64,000 nucleotides of DNA from positions 1 to 64,000 of the forward strand of contig CAUYUJ010004768.1 of the NCBI GenBank assembly GCA_963575745.1, in the 5' to 3' direction. Positions 10,860-20,950 of this stretch are shown one piece after another. The DNA is from Prorocentrum cordatum (Eukaryota; Sar; Dinophyceae; Prorocentrales; Prorocentraceae). The translations under genes and the position numbers were made by a program. The stretch's first letter is position 1. Each line of letters opens with the position of its first letter. A model generated the notes under the pieces. That model ran no database searches. It saw only the letters and a program-made list of their open reading frames with translations, and was not told the DNA's origin.

Positions 10860-11582
10860 TCATGTTTCACGCTGCTCTGCCGACGTCTGGGTGTCCAAGC
10901 CTGGTTGCTGAGGCTGCGTGTCGGCGGCCGTGTCGGAGTAGGGCTCGGCCGCCTCGGCCGCAGCCTCCTCACACTCCTGACTGGTTTCTTCAAGGGTTGC
11001 CTTCAAGCAAACCACATGGGCCATCGTTTCGGCAGCCGCCTCCTGAGCCTCGTCGTAGCCGCGCTGAGCCTTGCCAGGCACGTCGTGCAGCGGACCCGGC
11101 TCGATGAGACCAGTTCCGACCGACGCCATGGGTTCGCCGCCGAAAAGGAGACCTTTTTGCCACGACCCCGGGAACCCACTGCTCCGAAATGGCTTAGAAG
11201 TCGGCCGCGCCCCTGCGCGCATACGGGTGCGCCGTGTTTGCTGGACCATAGCAATGTTGTCGCATTCGTTGTGGATTCGTTGTCCCTCGTTGTGTGTCCG
11301 TCCTGCCCCCGCTGCAAAACGACATGAAAACGAACAGTACCCTCGGAATCGCCAAAACACCGTTTCGGTCGAGCCCTGACATACACATTGAGGCCACCCT
11401 CCGAGGTCAGCTGGGCCCCTGGAGCTGCTGCGGACGGCTGAAAGGCGGTCCTTGCCTCCAGTCGCCGAAAGAATGGTATGCTTTATGCGCGGCGGCGGGT
11501 TGCCTGCCCGCTGCACGCCCACACCCTGCAGTTCATGCGCCACGTGCAGCTGGAAGCAAAACCACATCACTTCTGGCTCCAC
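10860..11582 (-). CDS. Hypothetical Ala/Glu-rich frame upstream of LINE-B
   Basis: A 240-codon minus-strand open frame whose C-terminal 80 residues (GKAQRGYDEAQEAAAETM, then ATLEETSQECEEAAAEAAEP) should form charged helix or coiled coil. It reads in the same direction as LINE-B and ends about 90 bp before the endonuclease frame, so it may be the element's N-terminal region or first ORF. Bases 11250-11380 inside it resemble 33236-33375, so part of it is dispersed in the genome. No known domain is recognised. Confidence 0.3.
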   Translation of the reverse strand: MEPEVMWFCFQLHVAHELQGVGVQRAGNPPPRIKHTILSATGGKDRLSAVRSSSRGPADLGGWPQCVCQGSTETVFWRFRGYCSFSCRFAAGAGRTHNEGQRIHNECDNIAMVQQTRRTRMRAGARPTSKPFRSSGFPGSWQKGLLFGGEPMASVGTGLIEPGPLHDVPGKAQRGYDEAQEAAAETMAHVVCLKATLEETSQECEEAAAEAAEPYSDTAADTQPQQPGLDTQTSAEQRET

Positions 11583-12230
11583 TTACTTGAAATCCCGCTT
11601 GGGCAGACCAGCGGCCGCGGATCAGCGGTGCCCACGTGTTTCGCAAAGGAATCGGACTTCCTCCTCCTCCTCCGCCTCCTCCTCCGCCTCCTCCTCCGCC
11701 TCCTCCTCCTCCGCATCGTCTTCCTCATCCTCTTTTCCTCTCACGGCTACTCGCCCTCCAGTTGATAGTCATCATCATGCAGATCCCCCTCTGGCATCAA
11801 CACACGCCTACTCAGCTGGGCATCGCAAGCAGCAAACCAATACGGCGCCCTGAAAGGCCACAACTTGACCCGCTGCCGAACCTGCCCACGAAGGAAGTTG
11901 CCCAGACAGGACTGGCACGCACGACCTGCGGCAGCCCTGGAGGGTCGACGATGGCGACAATGGCGAAAAACAATGACTGATTGGAGGTGGTTCGTGGCTC
12001 AAGGAGTAGCAGGCCCTCGACGCCTCCTTCCATTTCCCCCATAGCGGGCTCGTCTGGACCAACAGTGCATGCAGTAGCGAGCCTGTTTCTAGCTCCTCGC
12101 TCCTCCATGTGCTCCTCTTCTTCATCCCCCTCCTCCGCTTTCATCCTCGTTCATCCACGCTCTTCCTCGATCCTCCGCTATCCTCCACATGCGTATGTCT
12201 CTTCCTCCTCGTCCTACTCCTGCTCATAAA
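11583..12230. other. Spacer with TCC/CGCC-rich tract
   Basis: 11655-11745 is a (TCC)n/(CTCCGCCTC)n tract, and 12100-12225 is again pyrimidine-rich. Frames between them have no motifs. Confidence 0.55.
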
Positions 12231-12300
12231 TATGTATATATACACACATACATACACTAGAACCACGCGCGCGCTTCGTGCGTGCTTGAGTTCTAGCGCA
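12231..12300 (+). repeat. TA/CA microsatellite followed by CTAGAAC...GTTCTAG hairpin
   Basis: A short (TA)/(CA) run at 12232-12257 is followed by an inverted repeat at about 12258-12297, whose arms CTAGAAC/GTTCTAG enclose an alternating GC stretch. Confidence 0.5.
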
Positions 12301-12399
12301 GACTGACCGATTGCGAATGCGAGCTCGGATAGGAGAGGAGCAAGCGGATCGGCTGGAGCATCATAGTTATCAGCTTCAGGAGTCTCCTGGCTTCCTTGC

Positions 12400-12770
12400 C
12401 CCCTCTCCGCCTGCTCTTCCTCCTTCTCGTCTCCCTGTGATCCTGCTCCTGCCCCTGCTCTCCTACTATGTATTCCCTTTTCCTCGGCCTCCTCCTCGTC
12501 CCCTCCGCTCTTGATGTTCACGTCCTGCCAGTCCTCGTTCTCCTCCTCCTCCTCCTCCTCCTTTTGCAAATACCCCTCGTCCTCCTTCAATTTCTCCCGT
12601 CTGCTCCTGTTCTCCTGCCACCCTCCGTTCTCCTCATCCTCGTGCTCTTTTCCGCGTTTTCCTCCTGCTGTGTCTCCCTCTCCTCCTCCTCCTCCTCCTC
12701 CTCCTCCTCCTCCTCCTCCTCCTCCTCCTCCTCCTCCGCCTCCTCCTCCTATTCCTGACTTCCCTTTTCC
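12400..12770 (+). repeat. (TCC)n polypyrimidine tract
   Basis: A nearly uninterrupted (TCC)n lies at 12540-12570 and 12675-12755. It encodes poly-Ser/Pro/Leu on the plus strand and poly-Gly/Glu on the minus strand, which explains the long minus frame 12141-12827. That frame is not a gene. Confidence 0.9.
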
Positions 12771-12773
12771 CTC

Positions 12774-12809
12774 AGCGTGTTCCGGAAGGGCCCTGCCGGA
12801 ACGCGCTGT
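12774..12809. repeat. 36-bp near-perfect palindrome
   Basis: The arms CAGCGTGTTCCGG and CCGGAACGCGCTG flank AAGGGCCCTG. It could form a strong hairpin on either strand. It sits directly after the TCC tract. Confidence 0.7.
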
Positions 12810-12979
12810 GCACAATTGCTGGCTCATCTTTCATGGCTCGTAATTGTCGGCGGACACCGATACCCGGACCCACGTTCCCAAACGGACGCACCCACCGTAC
12901 CTCAATTCCAGTCCGCTCCACCGACAGCGAAGCACGGCCACTTGGGAGCCGTTTTGAAACTGTCTGGGACTACTATTGG

Positions 12980-13850
12980 GCTCTTGGGGGCGCCTGGGGG
13001 GCGTCTTATCAGCGAGAGTCGGCCTCTTGGGAACCATTATGAGGCCGTCCAAGTCCATTCTGGGGCTCTTGGGGGCGTTTCGGGTGCGTCTCGGGGCGTT
13101 CTTGGGACCCGCTGGCGGCCTGGAGAGCCGTCTCGGGACTCTCTGGGTCCGTCCTGGAGAGCTCTTGGGTTGTCTGGGAGGCTCCAGGGCCTCCCATCGG
13201 GGCCTCCTGAGGGCGTCTTGGGGGTCTCGTGGGCGGTCTCGGGGCGGTCTTGTGTGCTTCGGGGGCCGCCGTGGGGCGTCGGGAAGCGAAAACGTCGCGC
13301 ATGTCAAAACTGTAGGTTCCCCCACAAGAAATTAAACAGTTTAAGCCTCTCGGCGGCTCTCTTGGGGAGGCTCTCGGGCCTGCCTTGGGCGGTCTTGGGG
13401 GCCTCTGGGGCAATCGTGGGGCCATCTTGGGCGTACGGGTGCCCTCGGGGCCTGGCTTTGAGCGCTCTTGGGGCACTCTGGTGCCGTCTTGGCTGCTCCA
13501 GGGAGGCTCCAGGGCCTCCCATCGGGGCCTCTTGAGGGCGTCTTGGGGGGGTCTCGTGGGCGGTCTCGGGGCGGTCTTGTGTGCTGCGGGGGCCGCCGTG
13601 GGGCGTCGGGAAGCGAAAACGTCGCGCATGTCAAAACTGTAGGTTTCCCCACAAGAAATTAAACAGTTTAAGCCTCTCGGGGGCTCTCTTGGGGAGGCTC
13701 TCGGGCCTGCCTTGGGCGGTCTTGGGGGCCTCTGGGGCAATCGTGGGGCCATCTTGGGCGTACGGGCGCCCTCGGGGCCTGGCTTTGAGCGCTCTTGGGG
13801 CACTCTGAGGCCGTCTTGGCTGCTCCAGGGAGGCTCCAGGGCCCCCCGTC
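12980..13850 (+). repeat. Tandem repeat with ~326-bp unit
   Basis: Two full units and a truncated third. The landmark GCTCCAGGGCC recurs at 13181, 13506 and 13833, and TCAAAACTGTAGGTT recurs at 13303 and 13632. Units are about 97% identical by eye. The unit is built from degenerate (T/C)TTGGGG-GC short repeats, and related sequence extends left to about 12980. It gives spurious open frames on both strands. Confidence 0.85.
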
Positions 13851-13911
13851 CCCCCATGGAGGGTCGAGGCAGCTGTTTTTTGGGCCGCGGCCCAACCCCC
13901 CAGGGGCATAT

Positions 13912-14665
13912 CAATGTACATACATACATACATACATATATACATACATACATACATACATGCATGCATGCATGCATGCATGCATGCATACATGCATGCA
14001 TATATACATACATACATACATACATGCATGCATGCATGCATGCATGCATGCATCATGCATACATGCATGCATGCATGCATGCATGCATGCATGCATACAT
14101 ACATACATACATACACACATACATATATACATACATACATACACACGTACACACATACACACATACACACATACACATACATACATGCATACATGCGTGT
14201 ATGCATGCATACATGCATGCATGCATGCATACATACATACATGCATGCATACATGCATGCATACATGCATACATGCATACATGCATACATGCATACATAC
14301 ACTACATTACATTACATTACATTACATTACATTACATTACATTACATTACATTACATTACATTACATGACATTACATTGCATTACAGTACATTACATAGA
14401 CACATACATACATACATGCATGCATACATGCATGCATACAGACAGACAGACAGACACACATACATACACACATACATGCATACACACATACATACATGCA
14501 TGCATGCATGCATGCATACCTACCTATCTACCTACAGACAGACAGACCGACAGGCAGACAGACATACATACATGTGTGTATGTACATGTATGTGTATATA
14601 TAGTTCTACATATATATATATATATACACACGCATACAAATATATATATATATATGAATACATAT
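13912..14665 (+). repeat. Compound microsatellite cluster (CATA, CATG, ATTAC, ACAG, TA)
   Basis: In order: (CATA)n mixed with (CATG)n at 13917-14300; (ATTAC)n, about 17 units, at 14303-14395; (CATA)/(CATG)n with ACAG runs at 14400-14570; (TA)n at 14590-14660. Long Tyr/Ile/His or Cys/Met frames here are artefacts. Confidence 0.95.
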
Positions 14666-14684
14666 GTTTAATATATGTATCAGA

Positions 14685-14925
14685 CTGAAGGGGCCGAACG
14701 GTCATTCATTGTCCCTGGGCGCGTGGCTGAATAAGGAATTCGTGGTGGGAATTCTGCTTGTTGCGTTGAACTCTCACTACTGAAGAATAATTATTGTTGA
14801 TCCATCCTCTGGTGTATTGAATTTTTCCTATTGAAATGCCCCTTCTGGCGCTCGCACCCTGTTTTTTATCAGGGAAAATCTTGAGGCTCAAATTGTGCCC
14901 CTGGCCCCCAGGTTGCAACAACAAC
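14685..14925 (-). repeat. Remnant related to the flank of the CAA-bounded element
   Basis: Read on the minus strand, this contains CAACAATAATTATTCTTCAG, the palindromic terminus motif seen at 32306-32340 and 44219-44250. It also contains GCGCCCAGGGACAATGAATG followed by ACCGTTCGGCCCC, matching 32387-32425. So it is a diverged relative of the sequence at the right end of the 31.5-32.4 kb copy, in the opposite orientation. Confidence 0.5.
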
Positions 14926-15190
14926 GGCTCCCGCCTGAGACTTCCTCACAAGTTAGCCAGGATTCCCTCTCCCGCCTGAAACTTCCTTGCATTTATTCAG
15001 GAATCGCGCTCTCGCTTGGGGCTTGACAATTTATTCAAGAATCGCTCTCTCGGCGCTCTGGAGTTGCGCTCTCGCTGGAGCCTTGCTTGCACTTTACTGC
15101 AGAATAGCGCCCTTGCGTTAGAATTTCTCGCGATTTGCTCAAGCGCCGCGCTCACGCTCAGGACTCCATCACATGTTATTTAGGAATCGG
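14926..15190 (+). repeat. Degenerate ~50-60-bp tandem repeat
   Basis: Loose repeats around (T)TTATTCAGGAATCGCGCTCTCGC are seen at about 14995, 15035, 15095 and 15180. The left edge shares GCCTGAGACTTCCTCAC with the CAA-bounded element (32230). Confidence 0.5.
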
Positions 15191-15194
15191 GATC

Positions 15195-15380
15195 TCGCTG
15201 CCCTTCGTGCTCCGTTGCAGCCCTTCGTGGTCCCACGCTGCCCTTCGTGGCCCCGTTGCAGCCCTTCGTGGCCCCCTCGCTGCCCTTCGTGGTTCCGTTG
15301 CAGCCCTTTGTGGTCCCCTCGCTGCCCTTCGTGGCCCCGTTGCAGCCCTTCGTGGCCCCCTCGCTGCCCTCACATCCCTC
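15195..15380 (+). repeat. 42-bp tandem repeat of two 21-bp halves
   Basis: GTTGCAGCCC starts at 15255, 15297 and 15339, a period of 42 bp, and each unit alternates TTGCAGCCCTTCGTGG and TCGCTGCCCTTCGTGG. The unit is a multiple of 3, so all frames stay open: LPFVVPLQPFV in one, CPSW/CSPSW in another. Coding use is not supported. Confidence 0.85.
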
Positions 15381-15471
15381 GACCAACTCATCATCCCAAA
15401 TTGTTGAAGCCCCATTTTTCTCGATGACGCCACCCGTGAATATCGAATCAACCTTAAAGGCCTGCCGGGCG

Positions 15472-15685
15472 GGGGCGAGTCAGCAGTTCTACGATACCCG
15501 AGAAAAGGGAGGCGTCTGGCAAACGCGCTCGACAACATCAAGTCCAAGGCGCGCACATGCATGGCGCACCACGCAGCCAGCTTTAGAGATAGAAGTTGTC
15601 GGGGATGTTCGCTTCGATGGTCTTGTTTACGTACTCTGCGCGGTTGCAGGTGCTGGACTAACGCGACGCAGCCACTGAAGAACGT
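15472..15685 (+). repeat. Dispersed repeat R1, copy 1
   Basis: Aligns over about 215 bp with 16992-17215 in the same orientation. Shared blocks are CAGTTCT(A/G)CG, CCAAGGCGCGCACATGC, CACGCAGC-AGCTTTAGA and CGCGGTT-CAGGTGCTGGACT. Identity is roughly 70-75%. No coding potential is seen. Confidence 0.7.
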
Positions 15686-15904
15686 GCCGCTCGCGTCGTT
15701 ATTCCATTCCGTTTACATGAAGGCCATTGGAACGACGGAAACAAACGGGTCTTACGCGAGATGGCGTAGCGATGCGGCGGCCCATACGGGCGGCCAGCGC
15801 AGCACACCAGATTGGAGACGAGGGCGCCTACACGCGAGCTTACGCGAGCAGCTTACGCGCAAATGTCGGCGCAGACGACCCCGTTCCTCTGCGTCGCCCA
15901 TGTC

Positions 15905-16145
15905 ACTGCACCGGCCTTGCAGACGTGCTGGAACGGATTTTTGCGTGGCTTTTGTCAATGCAAAACCCCGAAACGGCGAGCGAAAATCGAAGTGAATTTC
16001 ACGTGGATGTTTTGAAATCGTTTCTGGCAAAAACAGAAGCCGCGCGAAATTATTTCGAAATCCAAAACGACTTTCTCCAGGACGATCCGGGCCCATCCCA
16101 TTGCCTTCTGAGCGAAATCCGCCCTGCGATGTTGGCGCCGTGACC
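15905..16145 (+). repeat. Dispersed repeat R2, copy 1
   Basis: Aligns with 28305-28525 over about 235 bp. Shared blocks are TGCACCGGCC, TGCAGACGTGCTG, GGCGAGCGAA, GTGGATGTTT, TTTCTCCAGGA-CATCCGGGCC and GATGTTGGCGCC. It runs directly into a half-copy of the TIR element at 16164. Confidence 0.7.
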
Positions 16146-16163
16146 CATGTGGATTGTGAACTA

Positions 16164-16294
16164 GATTTTGGACGAACAATAACAAAGTCAAATCATAGTC
16201 CCAAATGGCCAAAAAGAGTGAAACATCGTACCCAGAGATTATGATTAAAACTATGTTTGAAGATTCCTCCTGTGGAGGGACGTGCCCGACTTAA
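16164..16294 (+). mobile_element. TIR element, right half only (left TIR missing)
   Basis: ATTTTGGACGAA is an internal block of the TTAAGTCGGGC family and is followed by the right end, CCTCCTGTGGAGGGACGTG then CCCGACTTAA. The left inverted repeat is absent and repeat R2 abuts instead. Non-autonomous, with no coding capacity. Confidence 0.65.
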
Positions 16295-16474
16295 AACAAG
16301 TTCTCGGAAGCCGTTCGAGGGGCGCCTGTCGGCAGACACCGCGGCCGCGGGAGCGTCGGCGGGTGTCTCAAACTCCCGATTGACCACGGCGTGGCGTGCT
16401 CCAAAATATACTGAGGACCGATCGCCGACCTTTCCGGGGGGGACAAGCAGCTGTCTCGAGCAATCAGTGAACGT

Positions 16475-16695
16475 GTTCTGATTCGGCGTTTCGGCATTGG
16501 GCGGAAAGCGGGGAGGGGGGGAGGGGAGGGGTCTGACTCCTGACCTCTGCTTACGTAACGCGAAGCTTTGCAACAGTGCGTCCTACGGGGGAGACTCCAC
16601 CTGATTGAAACAGGCCCCCCAAAACAGCCAAGATCTACTCCGTGGGGGGGGGGAGGGGGTGCGAGGGCCCGCGCCGATCGGCAAAACAATAAGAA
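16475..16695 (+). mobile_element. Short element family T2, copy 1
   Basis: Aligns with 38399-38626. Shared blocks are GTTCTGATTC, GGGGTCTG, GACCTCTGCTTA, ACAGTGCGT, CCAAGATCTACTCC and GCGCCGATCGGCAAAACAA. The ends form a weak inverted repeat (ACGTGTTCTGATTC against CCGTATTCTTATTG). No clean target duplication is seen at this copy. Confidence 0.6.
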
Positions 16696-16699
16696 TACG

Positions 16700-16990
16700 G
16701 TAAGTTACAGGACCACTCAGAGTATCTGTTTGACTGGAACGCTCCCATGGGGCATAGCTGCTGCAAGTGAACGATCAAATGTGAGCCCGAGCGTAAGTAA
16801 CGAGAAGACTTCGACAAAGAGTTGGAACATCGAGCAGACTGCTAACGACCACAACTTTTATAGCCATTACGAGCACCCCATGCCGCCACCCCCCACAAGT
16901 TTCATTCCAAAACTGGTTGATTTCGAACTCGTTGGACCCCCCTCTCACTGCTACCCCCTTCAATGCCGAATACAACTGGAACACGTCCTG
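16700..16990. other. Spacer, nothing recognised
   Basis: No repeat structure or coding motif is seen. Confidence 0.5.
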
Positions 16991-16991
16991 G

Positions 16992-17215
16992 GCGCGGGCG
17001 ACTAAACAGTTCTGCGCTACCCGCGATTGAAGAGGGGGCGTCCAGCAAATCCGCTCCCATGTCATCGAACCCAAGGCGCGCACATGCTTGGGCAAACCAC
17101 GCAGCTAGCTTTAGATGTAGATGTGTCGAGGGTCGGTCGATCTGATACTGCTATGCCCAATCACTATGCGCGGTTCCAGGTGCTGGACTCCGCGACGAAC
17201 CCACTGAGGAACTAC
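16992..17215 (+). repeat. Dispersed repeat R1, copy 2
   Basis: Second copy of the repeat at 15472-15685, 1.5 kb away in the same orientation. The landmark AAGGCGCGCACATGC lies near 17071. Confidence 0.7.
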
Positions 17216-17337
17216 GTCGAGTTCAGTGCTATCGAACCCCAGGCTGAAAGAGGGCGAAAGACAGGGAGACGAAGAGACACGCAAAGCATCCTGCACCGAC
17301 CCGTATGGAGACGTCAGCATCTTGACGTCCTCCTGGG

Positions 17338-17500
17338 GAGGAAAGGGGTAGAGGGGGGGACAAGGGGGGGACCTGGGGGGAAAGGGGGGGGGGGGGGGAA
17401 ACAGGGGGGGGAAAAGGATGGGGGGGGGACAAGGAGGGGGGGTACAAAGGGGGGGGGACAAAGGGAAGGAGGAACCTGAGGAACCGGGGGAGAAGAGGCG
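17338..17500 (+). repeat. G-run tract, likely G-quadruplex former
   Basis: Dense runs of 4-10 G separated by A, AC or AA. The strand asymmetry is extreme: almost no C for more than 100 bp. Confidence 0.8.
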
Positions 17501-17619
17501 GCGGCCAGAGCATGAGGCGGCGAGGGGGAAGAGGACGAGGCATGGCAGATCTGACGGCGAGACGGTATGCACCACTCCCTGTCTATGCTGATACGATGTG
17601 GGTCACTTATATTTATATA

Positions 17620-17646
17620 TGAATAGAGAGAGAGTGAGAGAGAACA

Positions 17647-17683
<37 letters not shown>

Positions 17684-17717
17684 AAAAAAAAAGAAAATCA
17701 CAAAAAACAAGACATAA

Positions 17718-17754
<37 letters not shown>

Positions 17755-17792
17755 GATAAAGAAAGAGAGAGAGAGATATAAAGAAAAACAAG

Positions 17793-17832
<40 letters not shown>

Positions 17833-17835
17833 ACA
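17620..17835 (+). repeat. (GA)n and (TA)n microsatellites
   Basis: Long (GA)n runs are broken by (TA)n at 17649-17661 and an A-run at 17681-17695. They give spurious Ser/Leu frames on the minus strand. Confidence 0.95.
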
Positions 17836-17859
17836 AACAAACATACGCTGAAAACATAT

Positions 17860-18440
17860 GCGCGCCACTGCGCCGCAGCCACGGAGTGTGAGTGCATTCG
17901 AGTCCTTAGCCCAACCCTCTGAACTAGGGAGCCCACAAAAGACGTACGCGCCCAACTATACATGAACACGGCCCCTTGCCCGCGAGACCGGCCGCGTGAT
18001 ACGAACATTCGCGCAATACGAAATCTCGAAACCAGCGTGGATTTATGTACGTGTACGTCCTTTTTTCGCTCCTGATGGCCATCCCCGCTCCTGAAGATAC
18101 TGCGAGGAGCCCAAGGCCCAAATTTCCCAAAGTATCTCGTGGTTTTTGGCGCGCCTCGTCGGGGCGTGTCGCAAGAAATTGTCGGAACCAGGAGGGCCCC
18201 AAGACGGGCCAGCAGGGACCAAAGAGACCCCCAACACGGTCCAAGAGGGCTCCGATCCGCCGAACGATTGGTCCAAAACGTGCAAGATGGCCCCCTGACG
18301 GCCCAAGAGGGCTCCAAGACGCCCCAGCTTCCACGAGGCCTCCCAAGAGGGCCCCGAGAGGCCACAACCATCGATTTTCGTCAGATGTCTGGGAACTTTT
18401 GGCGTTTTCGCCTTTCCATAACACTCTCTGATACGGGCTG
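17860..18440. other. Spacer with degenerate CCAAGAGGGCTCC-type short repeats
   Basis: 18180-18370 is made of loose 10-20-bp repeats (CCAAGAGGGC, CCAAGACG, GAGGCC). They resemble, on the opposite strand, the unit at 13.0-13.85 kb, and also 29.5-29.85 and 30.1-30.2 kb. No gene is seen. Confidence 0.55.
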
Positions 18441-18445
18441 CCAAG

Positions 18446-18840
18446 TTCCCTTGGCGTGCTGGGTGCGCCGAGTGCGCTGGTTGCGCTGGATACGCCTGGC
18501 GCGCCGGGTGTGCCGGGTGCGCCTGGTGCACTGGGTGCCAGGTGCGCCGGGTCCTCTGGGCGCAGGTGCGCCAGGTGCGCCGGGAACGCCGGGTGCGCCA
18601 GCAGGTGCGCTGGGTGCGCGGGTGCGCCAGGCGCGCCGGATTCGACGGGCGCGCCAGATGTGCTGGTTGCGCGCTGGGTGCGCCAGGTGTGGCTGGGCGT
18701 GCCGAGTGCGCCGGGCGCGCCGGATGCGCCAAGGGCGCCAATTGAGGGCGCCGCGTGCGCTGGGTGTGCCAGGTGCGTCGGGCGCGCCCGGGGCGCCCGG
18801 TGCGCTAGGTTCGCCAGGTGCGCCAGGCGTGCCAAATACG
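18446..18840 (+). repeat. GGTGCGCC(A/G) minisatellite
   Basis: A degenerate 9-bp unit repeated about 40 times. One plus-strand frame (18456-18848) reads it as Gly-Ala-Pro triplets (GAPGVPGAPGALGA), which looks like collagen, but the frame is broken by indels and gives Cys/Arg elsewhere. It lies where the 3' LTR of the copia element would be expected. Confidence 0.85.
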
Positions 18841-18889
18841 CGCCCTGATGCTGCGAATCATACGTGTGTTCATTTCAAAAAGCATGGGC

Positions 18890-19454
18890 TCATCTCCTGA
18901 CTGAAAACGGCGAACGACGGCAGAAGCCGAGCCCGTCCTGGCTTTCGGTTTCCTGCGCCGCTGCCTCGCTCGCGCTTCGCTCCAGCAGGCGCCGGCGCAC
19001 GCCTCGGCCGGCGCGGCTTCGCAGTCCCGTAGCGCGGGGGGGCGGGGCGGAAGTGCAATCTCCGCGGCCGACAGAGTCCCCCGCGCCCGTCCGAATCTGA
19101 CCCCGAATATAATCATCCATGCGTCGCCCACAGCCGTTGCCTCTGCCCGCCATCCCCTTCGCGGCCGAGCTGTCCGCGCCGGCAACTCCCCGCGCGTGGA
19201 TCCCGCGCAGCGCGAGGATCTGCTGCAACAGGATAGCGGAGGCACCCGCCCTATTGATAGCTATGAGCTCTGCCACCCCGCTTGACGTCGCCACGTAGCC
19301 CTGCGTTGACGTCGTCACCTCGAGGCAGGTGGTCCCCGAACATCATCACCGTGCACTGCGTGGACTTCGCGTCATCCGCTCCTGCCCAGTCGCCGTCGCC
19401 CTCGACGTCCGCTGCGACTGGGAGGTCCTGCAACGGGTAGTGCCACTCAGTCAC
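18890..19454 (-). pseudogene. copia RNase H domain
   Basis: Frame 19251-19454 reads EGDGDWAGADDAKSTQCTVM, the D-x-DWAG-x-x-x-x-x-S-T start of copia RNase H. After a frameshift, frame 18890-19318 reads TSTQGYVATSSGVAELIAIN, the TQ-x-x-x-x-x-SS-x-x-E-E/L helix with the usual SSGEAE seen as SSGVAE. It continues to GADSSAAKGMAGRGNG, the D-S-x-A-A-x-x-x-x-x-x-G segment. The catalytic Glu of SSGEAE is kept in VAEL, but the preceding Glu is changed. It would degrade the RNA strand during cDNA synthesis. The domain ends near 19130; the rest of the frame is Arg-rich and unassigned. Confidence 0.7.
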
Positions 19455-19744
19455 TGGGCACCCCGCCAGTTACCGTGCAGCACGATTGAATCTGACTTTC
19501 AGCGAGTGGCGAAGGCTTCGACGCCTCCACCATGATCATCTTTGCCGCGTACTGCACCTGCGGCACGTCCTGGGTTGTCCACGCGCGAGCCATCTGCTCT
19601 CCACGAAGCGAGGAGACGGAGTCGCCCGCCACTCGATGCGTCGCTTGAGCAGCCTGCCGTGGCCGCCGCCGGTGGCACCCGGCCCCAGTCGACCAAACTT
19701 CTTGATCTCGATGTGCTCATCCGGCAACGCGTCGAGCGAGCCCG

Positions 19745-20509
19745 CCCAGCTTCACCGAGATGCCTTTAGCCACGAAGTCGTCGCCGTGCACGTCTAGCGC
19801 GACGTCCGACGTCTCGTTGTAGAAGGCGCCAGGGCGCGGCGCGATCCGAGCCCGTGGTGGCTGACTCTTCTCGAAGACGTACGCCGACGTACTCCTGCCA
19901 CAACCTCGACGCAGGCCTGGTGCCGCAGAGCGCCTCGTGAAGCTGCCAGACCCTCCCGGGCCGACGCAGCCCTGGCAGTGGCATCACGCGCGACCACTCG
20001 TCCATGTTCGCGAGGAAGAACGCCACGCTGGCATCGCACAGAGCTACTTGCCTCTGCCCCGATGGGGGCTTCGAGGCAGCCAGGGGCACCACCAAGCGCA
20101 AGTGGAAGAGGTGCGGCGAACCTGCTGCCGCGTCGTTGCGCTCGAAGAGTCTGAAGTCCATGGCCACGAGTCTCGATCGCACGAATGGCGCCCCGTCGGG
20201 CCTGTGCCGGCGCCCGTCACCACTTGCTCCAGATGCACCTGCCTGCACTCGAATCGTCGGATGCGTCCTCGTAGACGCCGAACGCGGCCATCTGGTTGAG
20301 CTCCTGCTGCCGCCCCTGCACCGCGAGCTCACTCGGGGGCATCTCGCCCGCGCGGCTGTCGTGCACCGCCGCCTCTGGCACGAGGCCGTAGGCCCACGCT
20401 GCCGGAGCCTCCCGGTCGCGAACGCATGCCGCGAACAGCTGCAGCCGCTCGCAGTCCTCGCCGTCGAGTCCCAAGTGGGCGGGTTCACTGGCGTCCACGG
20501 GCACCACAA
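19745..20509 (-). pseudogene. copia reverse transcriptase
   Basis: Frame 19766-20509 reads FVRSRLVAMDFRLFERNDAA, then ALCDASVAFFLANMDEWSRV with the first catalytic Asp (D-x-S-x-AF), then MPLPGLRRPGRVWQLHEALC, then GTRPASRLWQEY. These are the copia RT blocks RSR-V, D-x-x-x-AF, PGL-x-x-x-g-x-W-x-L-x-x-ALYG-x-R-x-AS-x-W. The catalytic pair follows in another frame: FYNETSDVALDVHGDDF at 19774-19824, an xxDD motif with D-D retained. One frameshift therefore separates the two catalytic parts. The sequence is otherwise well preserved, suggesting a fairly young copy. Confidence 0.8.
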
Positions 20510-20950
20510 GGTTGGCCACCCTGGGCGCCTTCAAGCGTGGCTCGCCGTCTGCGGGAGCTGCTGGTCGGCTCCCCGAGTCTACGCCCATCCCCGCGGAGTC
20601 GCCCGCTGAGCCGCCCTCTGCAGGAGGTGGCTGGGATGAACTCGCCGAGGTTGCTGCGCCACCTGCTGCTGCTGCCATCGCGGCTGCGGGGTCGACCGCT
20701 GCCGCATCCACCTCCATCGCAGGGGCTGCGATGGCGTCGTCTGGCAACGGGCGGGCCGCTGCCTGCCGACTCCGATTCGCCTCGTCCAGGAGCTCCCCCT
20801 CTATGCGCTTCCTGCACTCGCGGGAGTGCGCCGCGTCGCCTCCCCAGCACCTCGGACAGCGCAAGGTGGGCCCGTAGGTCTGCACCGTCCTCTTCGCCAC
20901 GTAGGTGGTCCATCCGAGCCTCGGCTCGGGTGGGGGTCCTGGCGGCGCGC
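20217..20950 (-). pseudogene. copia polyprotein linker between integrase and RT
   Basis: The C-terminal part of the minus frame 20217-21716 contains GPTLRCPRCWGGDAAHSREC followed by RKRIEGEL, a C-x2-C / H-x3-C cluster. I associate this cluster with copia polyproteins of protists, just before the RT. Then come an Ala/Pro/Ser-rich spacer and ELNQMAAFGVYED...WSKW, leading into the RT. The N-terminal part of the same frame, beyond about 20950, is only a shadow of the integrase in another phase. Confidence 0.55.

Noticed and set aside
13912-14665. Cys/Met- and Tyr/His-rich proteins
   Set aside because: Direct translation of CATA/CATG microsatellites.
18456-18848. Collagen-like gene
   Set aside because: Gly-Ala-Pro triplets come from a 9-bp minisatellite; the frame shifts repeatedly and other phases are open too.
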